Made by a program: the position numbers and the translations under genes. Of a stretch of DNA of 64,000 nucleotides, positions 22,300-33,787 are shown piece after piece. The notes beneath the pieces were generated by a model, which was given only the letters and a program-made list of their open reading frames with translations, ran no database searches and was not told the DNA's origin. How positions within the stretch are numbered: position 1 is the first letter of the stretch; every line of letters starts with the position of its first letter. Source of the stretch: Xanthostigma xanthostigma (Eukaryota > Arthropoda > Insecta > Raphidioptera > Raphidiidae); the NCBI GenBank assembly GCA_963575645.1, contig OY754464.1, forward strand, positions 83,488,948 to 83,552,947, given 5' to 3'.

Positions 22300-23030
22300 G
22301 ATTAAAACAGATAAGGGTGGCCCTAGTTGGTTCTATGTCCAATAAGGATTTTTGTGCTTCTCCTTTTTAAAGTTTCCTACAACCGATGGAAAAACGGAAC
22401 CCTTATATAGGATCATTCTTGTGTCTGTCTGTCTATTTGTCTGTCACAACTTACTTCACGCATTGATAATATTTTGTGCCCGTAACCCCTATAAAATAGC
22501 TGATTTTCACAATTCATTTTTGACAGTTCATTTTGAGCAAGTTCATTTTCAATTACTGTAAACTGCGTTGTTTTTCCTGCATTTAATATAGAAATGGTAG
22601 TACGACTACGTTTCGCATTTCTTTTGTTTTTACTTTACGCACTTGTGCGAAACGGGTTATTTTCCTACCGCTATGCAGACATGCAAAACAGAGCTGTATT
22701 TTATAGAAATTCGTGTCGAAAAATAAATTATTTTTTGTTTGATATCAGCGTTACAGAAACCCTGTCTATATAATTCATCAAATTGGTTCAATTTTGAACA
22801 AGTGCTTCACGAAATAACTGTTTTAATACAAGACTTTGAAATAATTTATATGTAAATTTTATTAGGATAATAAAACTTGTGTAATCGGATTGCTATACAA
22901 TCTTATGTCTACAAACTAATTTATTGAACTAGCATTTCTGAAGAAGTGTACAAATTAATATGCCTAGAAGAAAGATGCTTGGAAATCGAGTAGGTTTAAA
23001 AAAATGTAAAGTAGATTATCAAGTTCATAA
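22300..23030. other. No gene; one retroposon-like fragment
   Basis: 22385-22450 carries 'aaaacggaaccc' and a (GTCT)n stretch seen in many insect repeats. The remainder is AT-rich with no support for coding. Confidence 0.4.
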
Positions 23031-23215
23031 AAAAAACCAGCCAAGTGCGAGTAGAACTCGCGCACCGAGGGTTTCGTACAAACTTGTCTGTATGTAATTA
23101 GTTCGTCCATCACCGAAAATTTTGCCTGCTTTGCCGTTGGAAAACGGTTCGTCCGGACCTATCTTCGAAACCACTGAACCGATTTTGTAAATGTGACTAG
23201 CTTGATCCAACTTAG
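23031..23215. repeat. 'ccaagtgcgag' lepidopteran-type repeat fragment
   Basis: Contains agccaagtgcgagtagaact and 'cgcgcaccgagggtttcgta', a motif I recall as very common in lepidopteran genomes. It continues to 'gaaccgattttgta'. The 61-aa antisense ORF is not a gene. Confidence 0.45.
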
Positions 23216-23235
23216 ACTATAGGACAGTTATAAAG

Positions 23236-23585
23236 TTTTTAAAGTGAAACTTTTATTCTATCGCGCCGAATTTTTCTGGCCGTCTGTTGCATGTCGCATT
23301 ACAGGCGGCCGCGGAGTAGGGGTAAAGTGAAAGGCGCTCGGAGTAGGCGCTCGGTAGAGCAGCCAAGGCCAATATGGCGGCGCCCATGGTTAGCATCAGC
23401 TGACCGTGTAGTATGTATAACACATAGTCAGTCTGTCATGCGGGCAAGTGCTGTACAGTGTTTACATGTATTTATTCGTGTATTCATGTGAATATTGTTG
23501 TTTATAAATCGTGATGGATAAGTGTCTACAATCCAATAAAAGTTTCACTTGCGTCGTGGTTTCTTAAAACTACACAACTATTTTT
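23236..23585 (+). mobile_element. HINE family H, copy 1
   Basis: T-run then AAAGTGAAACTTTTATT (23241). The 3' side has AATAAAAGTTTCACTT, its exact inverse over 16 bp, then a GTGGTTT-ctt-AAAACTAC stem and a T-run. The 66-aa ORF is shared with copy 2 but has no recognisable domain. Confidence 0.8.
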
Positions 23586-23589
23586 ATTA

Positions 23590-23765
23590 AATATTTTGTA
23601 CAAAATTACGGTGTTTTGTGAAAATAAACTGTTTTAGTAACACGTAGCGACATCTTGTAGAATTTACTCAAAGATATTAGTTCAGAAGCAAACAGAAAAA
23701 ACTATTTTAGTACCAAGTAGCGACATCTGATAGGATTCGCTCAAAGCTATTAGTTCAGACGCCGG
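23590..23765. repeat. Short tandem-like repeat N
   Basis: Two units of 'tagtaccaagtagcgacatc' type followed by gctcaaagctattagttcag. Related units lie at 42850-43030 and 51055-51115 in opposite orientation. Confidence 0.6.
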
Positions 23766-23934
23766 GTCGCAAACGAAGACACCAAATTTTAATCAAGTAT
23801 GCTCTAAAAAATCTTTGTGAAAATTAAGGAAAACATATAAAAAAATTAACATTGATATTTGTCTTGTAATCACATTCATAATTTAAAATCTAGAAAACGC
23901 ATGTGATTTTCGTACCGTATAGAATGTATATTTT

Positions 23935-24115
23935 TGGTCAGCCCTGTCCGAGTGTCCTTTTCGATTCCGGCAGGCAGACTAGGGCTAACGGCATGAAGCA
24001 GCTCAACAATCTCCGCACTGTAGCTCTCCTCCATCTGCTGGAGGCACTTCTCCGATGCGATCCGACGACATCCCGTGCTCGCGCGTCGGGACGCGATGAC
24101 GACACGGCGGCGTGA
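23935..24115. other. GC-rich island, origin unknown
   Basis: Clearly richer in GC than its surroundings. A plus-strand ORF (23903-24115, 70 aa) and a minus-strand frame with 'KCLQQMEESYSAEIVELLHA' can be read. I recognise neither. It may be a decayed exon or element fragment. Confidence 0.3.
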
Positions 24116-24263
24116 AATTAGTTTTACTTCTCTCCTTTAAGTATCATGCGACAAAAGTTCGGGATCTTAGAGTCAATTGTGCACTGTTTTATATAGTGCG
24201 CGTCAAAACTGGCCTCCCGCCGACCGATTTTCAAAATTCCTTCACTAACAGAATACTACATTA

Positions 24264-24816
24264 CTAGTGTGACCTGTGCGAATTATTCGCACTAAATAAG
24301 TATAATAATTATCACTTTACAAAATTATTTTTTAAATATGATTGCAGGTATTCAATTCGTTTCTAATTTTGCACACTGCTTATAACGTTCTTCTTTTTGT
24401 TGTATTACAATATGAAGCTCAGATGACAGATCGAAGAAATATTTTACTAAAATTGTCATATAGAGGCGCAAGTAGCAAAAGCGTTGAGCTAAGCCGTCAG
24501 ATGGCATCATGCAGCATTGCTGTGACGTTGTTCAGCGTTGCTCGCTGTTTCAAAATTAAAACCGTCAGATGGCAGTATGCAGTATTGTGTCTGTTGTATT
24601 ACAATATGAAGGTCAGATGACAGATCGAAGTGTTGACGTTGTTTCAAAATTAAGGCCGTCAGATGGAAGACGTTGTTCAGCGTTGCTGTATTTTAATTAA
24701 TTTACAAAAACAAAGGCAATAATAAATTTTTTTAGTTGTCGATGTCAGTAGAGCAAGCAATTATCTGTAAAATGATATATAATTTATGTGAAGAAATTGT
24801 GAGGTTTTTTCTAAAA
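24264..24816 (-). mobile_element. Helitron family A, copy 4 (5' truncated)
   Basis: Intact hairpin and CTAG|T on the left. On the right the family sequence stops at ttttttctaaaa and continues as another repeat. The 5'-TC end is lost. Confidence 0.85.
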
Positions 24817-24957
24817 CTTTTGAACGGTAACTCCGATCATCAGGAAATTTGAACACAACATTCATTTCGGTAAACTAAGATGAACGTGCGTACTCATGTC
24901 CCTCCCTCCCGCCATTAGTTTTTTGCACCCGGGTGAAACCGGGACGGACCGCTAGCA
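24817..24957 (-). mobile_element. Retroposon-like repeat fragment
   Basis: Its reverse complement starts 'ctagcggtccgtcccggttt' and continues to gagttaccgttcaaaag, matching 1171-1315. It abuts the broken end of Helitron A4. Confidence 0.55.
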
Positions 24958-25144
24958 ATAAATAATATTTCTGAGCGTCGAAATCGACAGATAAACTGAA
25001 CATGAAATCAATAATATAGACTAGTTTGCATGCGATATGATTTTTGTTCAAAGTACAGTAACATTTTATATTTCCCAAAATAGATGGCAGTGCCCAATTT
25101 AACTATCGATATCAAGGAAATAGGAAATGTCTGATCATATATTT

Positions 25145-25530
25145 AATAATTTACTATATGAACCATTGTCTATCTACTCAATGTGCGGTGAGTGTACGCA
25201 ACAAAGCGTATCGAAAATATATCTGCGTCTCTTTCTTCGATGTAATTCCCTGATTTCTCCGATGATAGGTTTGCATTCAATCTGAATAAAGTGTCTCTGT
25301 TTCAAAAACTTTGTGTTTTTCTATGACGTTAACATGGGCGTACCCAGCTTTTGGCCCAGGAGGGGGCAAATTAGAAATTTCTTAAGCCGGGTCCCCCGTG
25401 CTTGTTTTGCCTTCCTGGATACGCCAGTGCTTACGGCTTAAAAAAAGACAGAAGTATATGTTTGCACCCTAACAGTTCGATTGCGATTTTATTCCTATGC
25501 TCAGTATAGAATAAAAGTATATGTGTCTGA
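25145..25530 (+). repeat. Dispersed repeat S, copy 1 (with small MITE inside)
   Basis: Shares ctcaatgtgcggtgagtg, 'atatatctgcgtctcttt' and gcgattttattcctatgct with the reverse complement of 28262-28545. A ~100-bp insertion lies at 25334-25433. The parent class is unknown. Confidence 0.6.
25334..25433. mobile_element. Short TIR insertion (~100 bp)
   Basis: Ends CATGGGCGTACCCAGC and CTGGATACGCCAGTG are imperfect inverses, flanking a 'ggcccaggagggggcaa' block. This resembles common insect short TIR repeats. It is absent from repeat S copy 2. Confidence 0.5.
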
Positions 25531-25716
25531 TAATCAATAACAGATAAATAGGTATTTCTCATAAACCCACTACACGCACGTTATTAATTCTTGTTTTTCT
25601 TTTCCTCTTTTCTTTTTTTCACTACATCTGCCTGCTCTTAGAATACTCGCATTGAGGGCATAGCGGAATCTACCTAAAATTATTGCTACTATTATATCAT
25701 TTTATACTTTACTAGC

Positions 25717-26570
25717 GGCCCTGTACGTGCTTCGCTACGTATAAAGTTAAATAATAAAAAAATTTAATTGGAACATCAAATTCATTTATTCAAACAAAAA
25801 AATGTTTTATTAATTGCTAGCTATTTTAAAATATACATGTGCGTATGGAAATATATATGACTGCATACGTCATTAAATAATTCATTTTTAAATCAACGTG
25901 CTTCCATCTGTTACAAAAGAATAAAACACCCGTATGAACACAATATGTTTTTTCAAATAAAGAAACACACATACATACATGTAATTCACTTCAACAGTTC
26001 AAAACTTACCGTTTGTGTGAATGCGTTTGACAATTTAATTCAAAAAAGCCTGTAAACGATATGAAACACCGACGGCTCGCTAAAAAACTGAGAAAAGTAC
26101 ACGCACACATATACATAGTACATTTGAACAATTCAAGACTCACCGTTTGTATGAATGCACTCAACAATATGTTTAAAAATATAAACACAAAGCAATAATT
26201 ATCGCTGACAATTTGCTTTAATCGAAGCACGTCCAAAATGAAATGACCGCATGAATGACATAACAACATGCTTGTACTGTCAACACTGAAAAAAGTTTCA
26301 ATTTGACAGCACAGTCCCCATTCGAAAAAAGTTTCAATTTGACAGCAAAATCCCCATTAACAAAATGATCCGCCATTTATTGAATTCATTTGTTACAAAA
26401 AATGTGATAATTGAAGAACCGCTCGACCGATTTTGTGCAAACTTTACATAAACCATCTACTAAATAGTCCGAACAAAGTCTAAAAATTTGGTTTGGATAG
26501 GTGAGCCCGTTCTTGAGTTATAAAATTACAACGAAAAGTGGCATTGATTTTTATAGATATAGAAGAGTAA
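25717..26570 (+). mobile_element. Repeat M, copy 1 (divergent or mosaic)
   Basis: Begins ctagcggccctgtacgtgct and 'tcgctacgtataaagtt', like M2 and M3, but the middle differs. A 42-bp direct duplication (aaaagtttcaatttgacagc) lies at 26287-26360. It ends with 'cgttcttgagttataaaatt' and a 'ttttatagatatagaag' tail. Confidence 0.5.
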
Positions 26571-26579
26571 ATATGAGCA

Positions 26580-27125
26580 ATGACGTTCCATATTATTTTA
26601 ATGTTTGGAAAAATTTGCTAGATTGCATTCGGAATTGTTTAGATGACTAATTCTTTTTTTAGGAAATTTGGAATTGCCGATTTAAAAAGTTATTCACTTG
26701 GCCGCAAGTGAGATCACCCCTGACATTATTTGAATTTTATAATATTGATTGACCGCAATTGGGACGGAAATTGTTCCGACCGCAAGTGAGACGACCGCAA
26801 GTGGGAAGACACCGTTCCATCTGACCAATTAGCGTAGGCGCGGCAATGACGTCAGCTCGCCGACCGCCCATATTTTATCAACCTGTAATAACGACGTCAA
26901 AAATGTCATTTATATTTAACTAGGACTATCTAAACCGCTTGCCGCGAAAACTCAACTCATTTAAAATAATATCAATATTCTGTCTCTTGCTTTCTTTAAC
27001 GTTTACCATTAAATTTCGCCGGATGACGTCATCCAGCGGAACGAGGCAACCTCTGCAATCTACTAACCTTGCAAACGGATACCTGCCCAACGTAAGTAAC
27101 GTACTTCACGGGGCTTTTATAATTA
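26580..27125. other. No gene recognised; short 'accgcaagtg' repeats
   Basis: 26690-26810 has several copies of ccgcaagtgaga / ccgcaagtggga. The 78-aa ORF at 26939-27175 runs into HINE G2 and is not supported. Confidence 0.45.
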
Positions 27126-27399
27126 AAAAAAAACCCCTTTGCACTCAGGGAGTGCCGGCGCAAGTGAAAACTTGAATATTAACGTCTTACGAATTTTCGA
27201 TCAAAATGTATCATAGATTGCATTTTTATGTACGATATTTCAACGCTAGATGTCTAACGTTGTATATAAAAAGTATCTGGCAATTACTATCACTTAGAGA
27301 GTCTCACCCAGTTCTTACTTGTCCTGACGCGAGTTTAACATTTTTTACCCATTACAAAAAAAGTGTACAACGCCGCTAAAGAAGTTTTCACTTCAAAAA
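27126..27399 (-). mobile_element. HINE family G, copy 2
   Basis: On the minus strand: GAAGTGAAAACTTC at the 5' side, AAGTTTTCACTTG.CGCCGGCAC and stem GCACTCCCTGAGTGC at the 3' side, then CCCC and a T-run. It lacks the triplication seen in G1. Confidence 0.8.
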
Positions 27400-27704
27400 C
27401 ACAACTTAATAACGGTTTTAGTAATTTACCAGATTTAAGCCGGCTGCCGTGGAGTTAACTTGAAATGTGACAAAATAGAGCGGAATAGAACGGCGTTACG
27501 CAGAGAAGAGAGAGAGAGAGAAAGAGAGAAACGAAAGTACATTAAACACAAACGTATGCAGGCCCACAATTGTTTGTGGTGAAACTAAGTGCTAGCGCAA
27601 AGTAGCTATGTATGAGTCTACAGACTGATCACAAAAACGGATCCATGGCAGTAACCATGGCCGATTGTCTGAGGCAAGAATCTTTCATGCTACTGCCGCT
27701 AATA
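27400..27704. other. No feature recognised; short (GA)n run
   Basis: Spacer between HINE G2 and H2 with a GA-rich run near 27508-27525; no credible ORF. Confidence 0.45.
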
Positions 27705-27705
27705 T

Positions 27706-28078
27706 TTTTTTAAAGTGAAACTTTTATTCTATCGCCCCGAATTTTTCTGGCCGTCTGTTGCATGTCGCATTACAGACGGCCGCGGAGTAGGGGTAAAGTG
27801 AAAGGCGCTCGGAGTAGGCGCTCGGTAGAGCAGTCAAGGCCAATATGGCGGCGCCCATGGTTAGCATCAGCTGACCGTGTAGTATGTATAACACATAGTC
27901 AGTCTGTCATGCGGGCAAGTGCTGTACAGTGTTTACATGTTTTTATTCGTGTATTCATGTGAATATTGTTGTTTATAATTTATTAATCGTGATGGATAAG
28001 TGTCTACAATACATCGCCTACAATCCAATAAAAGTTTCACTTGCGTCGTGGTTTCTTAAAACCACACAACTGTTTTTT
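27706..28078 (+). mobile_element. HINE family H, copy 2
   Basis: Closely matches H1; the 3' hairpin is perfect here (GTGGTTTCTTAAAACCAC). A small insertion near 27975-28020 repeats 'tctacaat'. The two copies differ at few positions, so they are young relative to most repeats here. Confidence 0.82.
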
Positions 28079-28261
28079 ATCTTTTGTGGAATTTTTATTT
28101 TTTAATTAATATTTCTGCTTTTCAGCTGTTGTCAGTTGTCATTTAAAAGTATATGAGCAACAGAGACAGCATAGCGGGCGTAGGTATTCGTAATTATTCA
28201 TCAATGATTTTATTTACGTGAAGATTTCTATCGTCGATGTTAGCAACAGTTTTTAATTTAT

Positions 28262-28545
28262 CATATACTTTTATATATATACCAAGCATAGGAATAAAAT
28301 CGCAATGGAACCATTAGAGTACAGAATATATTTCTGTCTTTTTTAAGTCGTAAGAGCTTGTTGTTTTTGATTGGATAACGCCATAGATAAAGACATAAAC
28401 TTTCGATAAATGCATGCTAATATATTGTCGGAATAACCGAGAATTACTTCGAAAAAAGAGACGCAGATATATTTTCGATACGCTTTTTTGTCTTCACTCA
28501 CCGCACGTTGAGTAAATAGACAATGCTCGGTATAGTAATTATTAT
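28262..28545 (-). repeat. Dispersed repeat S, copy 2
   Basis: Inverted copy of 25145-25530 without the 25334-25433 insertion. The overlapping 105-aa ORF on the minus strand is not supported as a gene. Confidence 0.6.
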
Positions 28546-28929
28546 ATATATGATATTCATCAACGTTGTTAGGTGAATTTCTGACAACCGATTTCATTTT
28601 AAATTGTTTGAGGTTAGGTTTTCTAAATGTGTCAAACCTGACATGCGCACTAGCATACACCAGGACACTAAAACGCTTAAGTCTACTAAGCTCAGTTTTT
28701 TTTTTGTTAACACATTTACAATTAACTAGTGATTTTAAGGTGTATTTTAGGCAGGTAAATAATAATAATAATGCGTTTAACGTCCGTTTCTCGACTTTAT
28801 GTCATAACAGACGCCATTCGCATTTCGCACCATTACTATTTTCCATCTATCACACTTCCCGTTATTTTCTACAATTTTTAAACTTCAACTTAATAGCAAT
28901 GAAGGAATTTTTATAAAATTAACGATAAG

Positions 28930-29190
28930 GTAGGCAAATTTTGAGCATAGGAGTTTGACAGGTAATCGGCCATGGTCTTGAATAAGTGAACCATCTCGAT
29001 ATTTATCTGGAATTATTGAGGGAAACCATGAAAAACCGCAACAAGATGGCCGGTACAGGAATTGCCGTTTCTCGGCTTGAGGCAGCAGGAAAAAGTCCCA
29101 GCCACATCTGCCCCCGCCGGGATTCGAACCCGGTACCTCCCGAATGCGAGTCTACTGCTCTCACCACTACGGCACCCCGCTCGATGGTAA
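28930..29190 (-). mobile_element. tRNA-derived SINE
   Basis: The minus strand starts with a tRNA-like head (29108-29186): A-box-like TGGTGAGAGCA and B box GGTTCGAATCCC. The body has 'accatgaaaaaccgc.acaagatgg', resembling the conserved centre of some arthropod tRNA SINEs. The overlapping small ORFs are by-products. Confidence 0.55.
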
Positions 29191-29262
29191 ACGTATATTA
29201 TGACATTTTGTATAGTATTCGCGCGGCAAGACAACGACCTTATAGGTCACATTAAAACAATT

Positions 29263-29820
29263 TAGTGATGTGTTCACATGACTCTTTATTGGGAGCTGGC
29301 TCCGTGCGCTCCGCTCACTAAAAAGAGTCGCTCAGAGAGAGTCGTTCAAAGGAGCGACACTAGACAGTACGCACTACACAAGAGTGCAGACTGCAGACGT
29401 GTGAACTGTCATCATGCATGCTCAGGAGTCACGTAGCATTGCACAGCACAATACACACACTCAGCTCTGAGCTCATTTGAAAAAAACTATAAAGTATAAT
29501 AAAAGCTTAACAATTGTTACAATATTATATCTTTGTCAACGACGTCAATGTGAATGGTTTAAGTCACTGTTACGTTTACAGTGTGTCATTCAACATTAAA
29601 TGGCTCAGCAAAGATAACTCCGTACGTGCAAAATTCACTAGTGCTTCATGTGGCCTGTGCTGTGTGCGCTCTGTAAATGTGCGAATGCAACAGTACAGAA
29701 CAGCTGAGCACAGAGCAACGGCGCTCGGAGTGAGTCATTCACAAAAAAAGAGCGACTCGCTCCGCTCCGACAAAGGAGTCGTTCATTATGAACGACTCGC
29801 TCAGGAGCGACACATCACTA
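29263..29820. mobile_element. hAT-type MITE with 8-bp target duplication
   Basis: Ends TAGTGATGTG and CACATCACTA, flanked by aaacaatt (29255-29262) and aaacagtt (29821-29828), an 8-bp duplication with one mismatch. TAGTGATG-type ends and 8-bp duplications are hAT hallmarks. The interior has many 'gagcgactcg' motifs and no transposase. Confidence 0.8.
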
Positions 29821-30148
29821 AAACAGTTTAAGTTTGAGCAGAGTGTTTCCCGGCTGACTGTGTCTGTCTTCTCGGTGTGCGACATGAATGATACATATTT
29901 TGATTAACGGTGTCGGGTTAATGCTACAGTTTAGGTGACCTTCTCACATCTGCATATGCATCACACACACAAAGGGGCGTGGCCGAGGCGATCCGGCGTT
30001 GGATTTAGGAATGAGGCTTCTAGTAGGGTCTACATTCTACAATATCGGAACCGGTTTCGATATTTCGATTCTCAGTTCCGTTACTGCTTCCAATATCCTG
30101 AAAAGTCTACAAAAATACTGTTGCGTGCTCCCTGTTGGGACGATAATG

Positions 30149-30718
30149 TGTTCCATAGAATGTTTCAGACCACGACAACAACAACAATGGAAACTCGACC
30201 TTCATAGAATTGCCTGGAGAAGGCAATGCATGTTAAGAAAGAGCATTCGACAGGCGGTGGACAAAACTATAAAATGCGAGCGGAGTGGTCAGTCAGTTGT
30301 TCGTGAGTTGTTCATGTGTTGATACAAGTGCTCTGGCGTTGCGACATAAATCATTCAGTTATACTGTGAAGATAAATAAACTTTGGTGTGTGCAAGCCAT
30401 TGAGTGCAATTATATAAATCTGGTTTTACATAAATGACTTTTTGTAAATAATCGTGTGTATATAGTTAAGAGACAAGTGTACTAGATAAACTTGGTAGTG
30501 TTCCTGTGTTGTAAATATTTTGTGTACATAATTTAGTGACTCTATATTCTCTGTTACTTAGTCTTTTATTTTATTATTTAGAACTGTCTTTATTTTGTTT
30601 CTGTTATTGTTACTGTTAAGTTAAAGAAGTACTTTTTCGTTTGTGTTTAACTGTTTTGTTAAACGTGTATTATTGTAAATAAATAATTTCCAACACGGAC
30701 CAGAACAGTTTTGTTACA
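30149..30718 (+). mobile_element. LTR, family T copy 2
   Basis: Runs TGTTCCATAG...GTTTTGTTACA (570 bp) and matches the reverse complement of 19038-19604. It holds a core promoter (TATAAAA at 30268, then TCAGT at 30289) and AATAAA near 30678, in LTR order. No coding region or second LTR is adjacent, and the flanks show no clear target duplication. Confidence 0.6.
30268..30293 (+). promoter_or_regulatory. LTR core promoter (TATA plus initiator)
   Basis: TATAAAA about 21 bp before TCAGT, an arthropod initiator match. The same pair is conserved in LTR copy 1 on the minus strand. Confidence 0.5.
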
Positions 30719-30921
30719 ATACTGTCTGTTTTTTAATCGATATTGATAGAGAGAACGTTGTAAGAAACATCGAGATCAGAAATTTGCAAACAAGCAAACG
30801 TGATGACGTGACGAGGAGGGGGGAGGGAGTCCGAACAAATCTGACGTGACGCGACGTTTTAAATTTTATATCAACAATAAAAGTACTAAAATTAAATTAG
30901 ATTGTTTGAACTGAATTTATT

Positions 30922-31553
30922 TTTTTGACGTGATAACGTCTTATAAATTGATGAATCACCAATCTTATAAATTGATAAAACACCGGCTGCATGTACGAAA
31001 AAGTGTAACGTTCCTAACGGTCGTAACGTTCCTAACGGTCGTAACGTTCGTAACGTTCCTAACGTTCGTAACGTTCCGCCTGACCTTGTGCGTGCTTTTC
31101 TCGAAAACGGCCCTAACGATTTGGATGAAATTTACTGAAAAGGGATTTTGGGGGGCAAAAAATCGTTTTAGCTAGGTCTCATCTCTCGAAAAAATCGTTT
31201 TCTTACAAATTTTATCATTATAAAAATCAATTTTTTGACGTATGAAAATACTTAAATATTGTAAGTAGGTTTTGGAATTTTATATAAACAGTGAAACAAT
31301 TGTTTTATAAATATTATGACAGCTAATCTTTGAGACTTAAAATAAATACGAAAGAAAGAAAGTTAAAAAAACAATTATATTATATGGTGAGTAATTTAAA
31401 TAAATTAAATTAACCTAAATTTGAAGCGAAAGATGCAATATCCTAGATTCGAATTATTATAATTATTATATAAATTTAGGTTATGTATTACGGAATACGT
31501 TATCACGTAAAACTATCGTCCGTAAACCGACTTTACAGACAACCAATTTTTTT
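30922..31553 (+). mobile_element. HINE family D, copy 6 (long variant)
   Basis: Complete ends. An extra internal expansion of 'cgtaacgttcctaacg' units at about 31010-31075 makes it the longest copy. Confidence 0.82.
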
Positions 31554-31807
31554 AAGTCATAGAAAACGCTCAATTTTGACGTTCCAAATTATTCATAAAT
31601 TCTACAAAAATACGAAAAAAATATTTTTTGTAATATGTTACAAATAATCATTAAAACCAATATTGGGGGCGGGAGATCGTTTTTGTGACGTATTATTAGA
31701 TAAAAATACAGCGTAACAAAGAGGGAGGGAGGGGCAAAAAATGTGTGAATTTTGCGTGACGTACATTTTATGGATGACCCCTAAAGAAGTTTTACTTAAA
31801 ACAGTTA

Positions 31808-32382
31808 TCATATATACTCGTATTAATACGCTAAGGTTTAAGATGTTTGCCTCCCTTTTTAGAAAAAAACCTCACAATTTCTCCACATAAATTATATATA
31901 TCATTTTACAGATAATTGCTTGCTCTACTGACATCGACAACTGAAAAATTTATTATTGCTTTTGTTTTTGTAAATTAATTAAAATACAGCAACGCTGAAC
32001 AACGTCTGTCATCTGACGGCTATAATTTTGAAACAACCTCAACACTTCGACCTGTCATCTGACCATATTGTAATACAACAGACACAATACTGCATACTGC
32101 CATCTGACGGCTGAACAACGTCACAGCAATGCTGCATGATGCCATCCGACGGCTTAGCTCAACTCTTTTGCTACTTGGGCCTCTATATGACAATTTTAGT
32201 AAAATATTTCTTCGATCTGTCATCTGAGCTTCATTATGTAATACAACAAAAAGAAGAACGTTATAAGCAGTGTGCAAAATTAGAAACGAATTGAATACCT
32301 GCAATCATATTTAAAAAATAATTTTGTAAAGACATAATTATTATACTTATTTAGTGCGAATAATTCGCACAGGTCACACTAG
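31808..32382 (+). mobile_element. Helitron family A, copy 5 (complete)
   Basis: Plus-strand copy: A|TCATATATACTCGTATTAA at the left; hairpin 32354-32370, AGGTCACA, CTAG|T at the right. It lacks one internal 'gctcgctgtttcaaaatt' segment present in other copies. Confidence 0.88.
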
Positions 32383-32925
32383 TTTCACAATATTTTCATT
32401 ACAGTCAGAAACACTGCAAATTACGGTTATACAATGAATTGATCAAAAGACTTGAGTAGTTAAAAGAAAGGAGAGTATTTGTTAAACGTTTCGCAAACTA
32501 ACAACGACATGTCTTCGTAGTAAAAAGGTCTGTGCGCTATCTCAGACGCACTCATTTGACTCGTGTTACCAATGTGAGAGAGTAAGGGTATCACGATACT
32601 GCGGCGGTGCGTGCGGTTCTTCCGCTATCACTGACTCGACGTGTCTCGGGTTTAGATCTATAAAGGCGGATACAGACGCGCGTCGTGGCCAATGTGGTCC
32701 AAAAAGAAAAAAAACACTATAAAGACGAAAATAATAAAATTTTGTGCTAGACGCCAATTTAGTTATTACTATAATCTACTTTTATTGCGTTTTATCGCAA
32801 AAATATTGACGCTACAATGATGTGTATAAAAAAAGCAGCATTATTATTAAATTTTATGTTTTTTATTAATAAGAAATATAACAAAATGTACATTATTTTT
32901 TTTTTTGTTTATTAGTAATAGTATA

Positions 32926-33363
32926 TTGTGCGACTAGTGAGAGAAGAAGATTCCATGAGCGTGAAATTTGCCGCACGAGCGTAGCGAGTGCGGTAACACG
33001 CGAGTGGAATATTCTCCTTCGATCAATGGTCGCACATAATACTTTATTCAACTAGCACGAGTAATATGTAATCGGGGCCCTGATAAAAGAGGGAAAAATA
33101 ATTAATAAATCACTTCATTGATTGACGTACCCACCGCCCTCGATGCACACAAGATGGCCCTGACTTTCGCTGAATTGCGATGCTGTTTTCATATATACAA
33201 ATCGCTACCGCATTCCTATTGGTCCAGAAGCTATGCAGTAATACATTATCGTACAGTTTCGGCTCATTATTAGCGCTCTACGCGTCAACATGAAGTAATT
33301 TATTATTTCTCCCGAATTTAGCGGGGCCCCGAAATTATATATTACTCACGCGTGTTGAATAAA
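32926..33363 (+). mobile_element. MITE family C, copy 1 (hairpin plus TIR unit)
   Basis: Left part: a hairpin with CCGCACGAGCGTAGCGAGTG inside and wider gattccatgag / gtggaat arms. Right part: a TIR unit from ttattcaac..gagtaatatgtaat to attatatattactc..gttgaataa with GGGGCCC near each end. Copy 2 is inverted at 59062-59478. Confidence 0.65.
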
Positions 33364-33378
33364 ATAATTTACTAATAC

Positions 33379-33452
33379 TGGCGGTGTTGGGAGTCGAACC
33401 AACCACTTTGTACTTGCAAGGCAGGCGCACTTAACCGCTCGGCTTCACAACG
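33379..33452 (-). pseudogene. tRNA-like sequence (Ala/Ser-like)
   Basis: Minus strand: GCCGAGCGGTTAAGTGCGC (A box) and GGTTCGACTCC (B box) at tRNA spacing, with loop CTTGCAA. The anticodon stem 3' side (GTACA) pairs poorly. Probably a tRNA-derived repeat or tRNA pseudogene. Confidence 0.5.
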
Positions 33453-33787
33453 TGCTTCGCAATTCTGAGTATAATGCTTGTAGATTAAAACCATCTTTCT
33501 TAGGAGTGGATTGGGGAGGATGTTAATGGTCAAAAATTTCTGCCGCTGGTATTTCCTGGTCATTTGGCTCTAACAGAATCTAAAAACAATTTTTTTTTTT
33601 AATTTTAACCATTCTTTAACCATCTTTGACATTTTTTATAGGAAAAAAAGTTCTAAATTACTTAAATAGCTTATATGTACCAGGCGGTAGAAAGTTGGAA
33701 CGACATAGTTTTTTTTGCGCGTCAGCTTCCTAAGTGTTATTAATAGAAAATATAATAGTCACGTTGCGTGACGATTTGCGCGCTCGT

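Noticed and set aside
23291..23491. 66-aa ORF shared by both HINE H copies (also 27762-27962)
   Set aside because: Only one codon-level difference, but the surrounding noncoding DNA is equally conserved; no domain recognised.
29108..29186. Functional tRNA gene
   Set aside because: The boxes are good but the sequence continues into a SINE body and the acceptor stem is poor.
19038..30718. One LTR retrotransposon with these as its two LTRs
   Set aside because: The two LTRs are in opposite orientation and the DNA between them has no gag or pol.
33379..33452. Functional tRNA gene
   Set aside because: Weak anticodon-stem pairing; the loop and boxes fit different tRNA classes.
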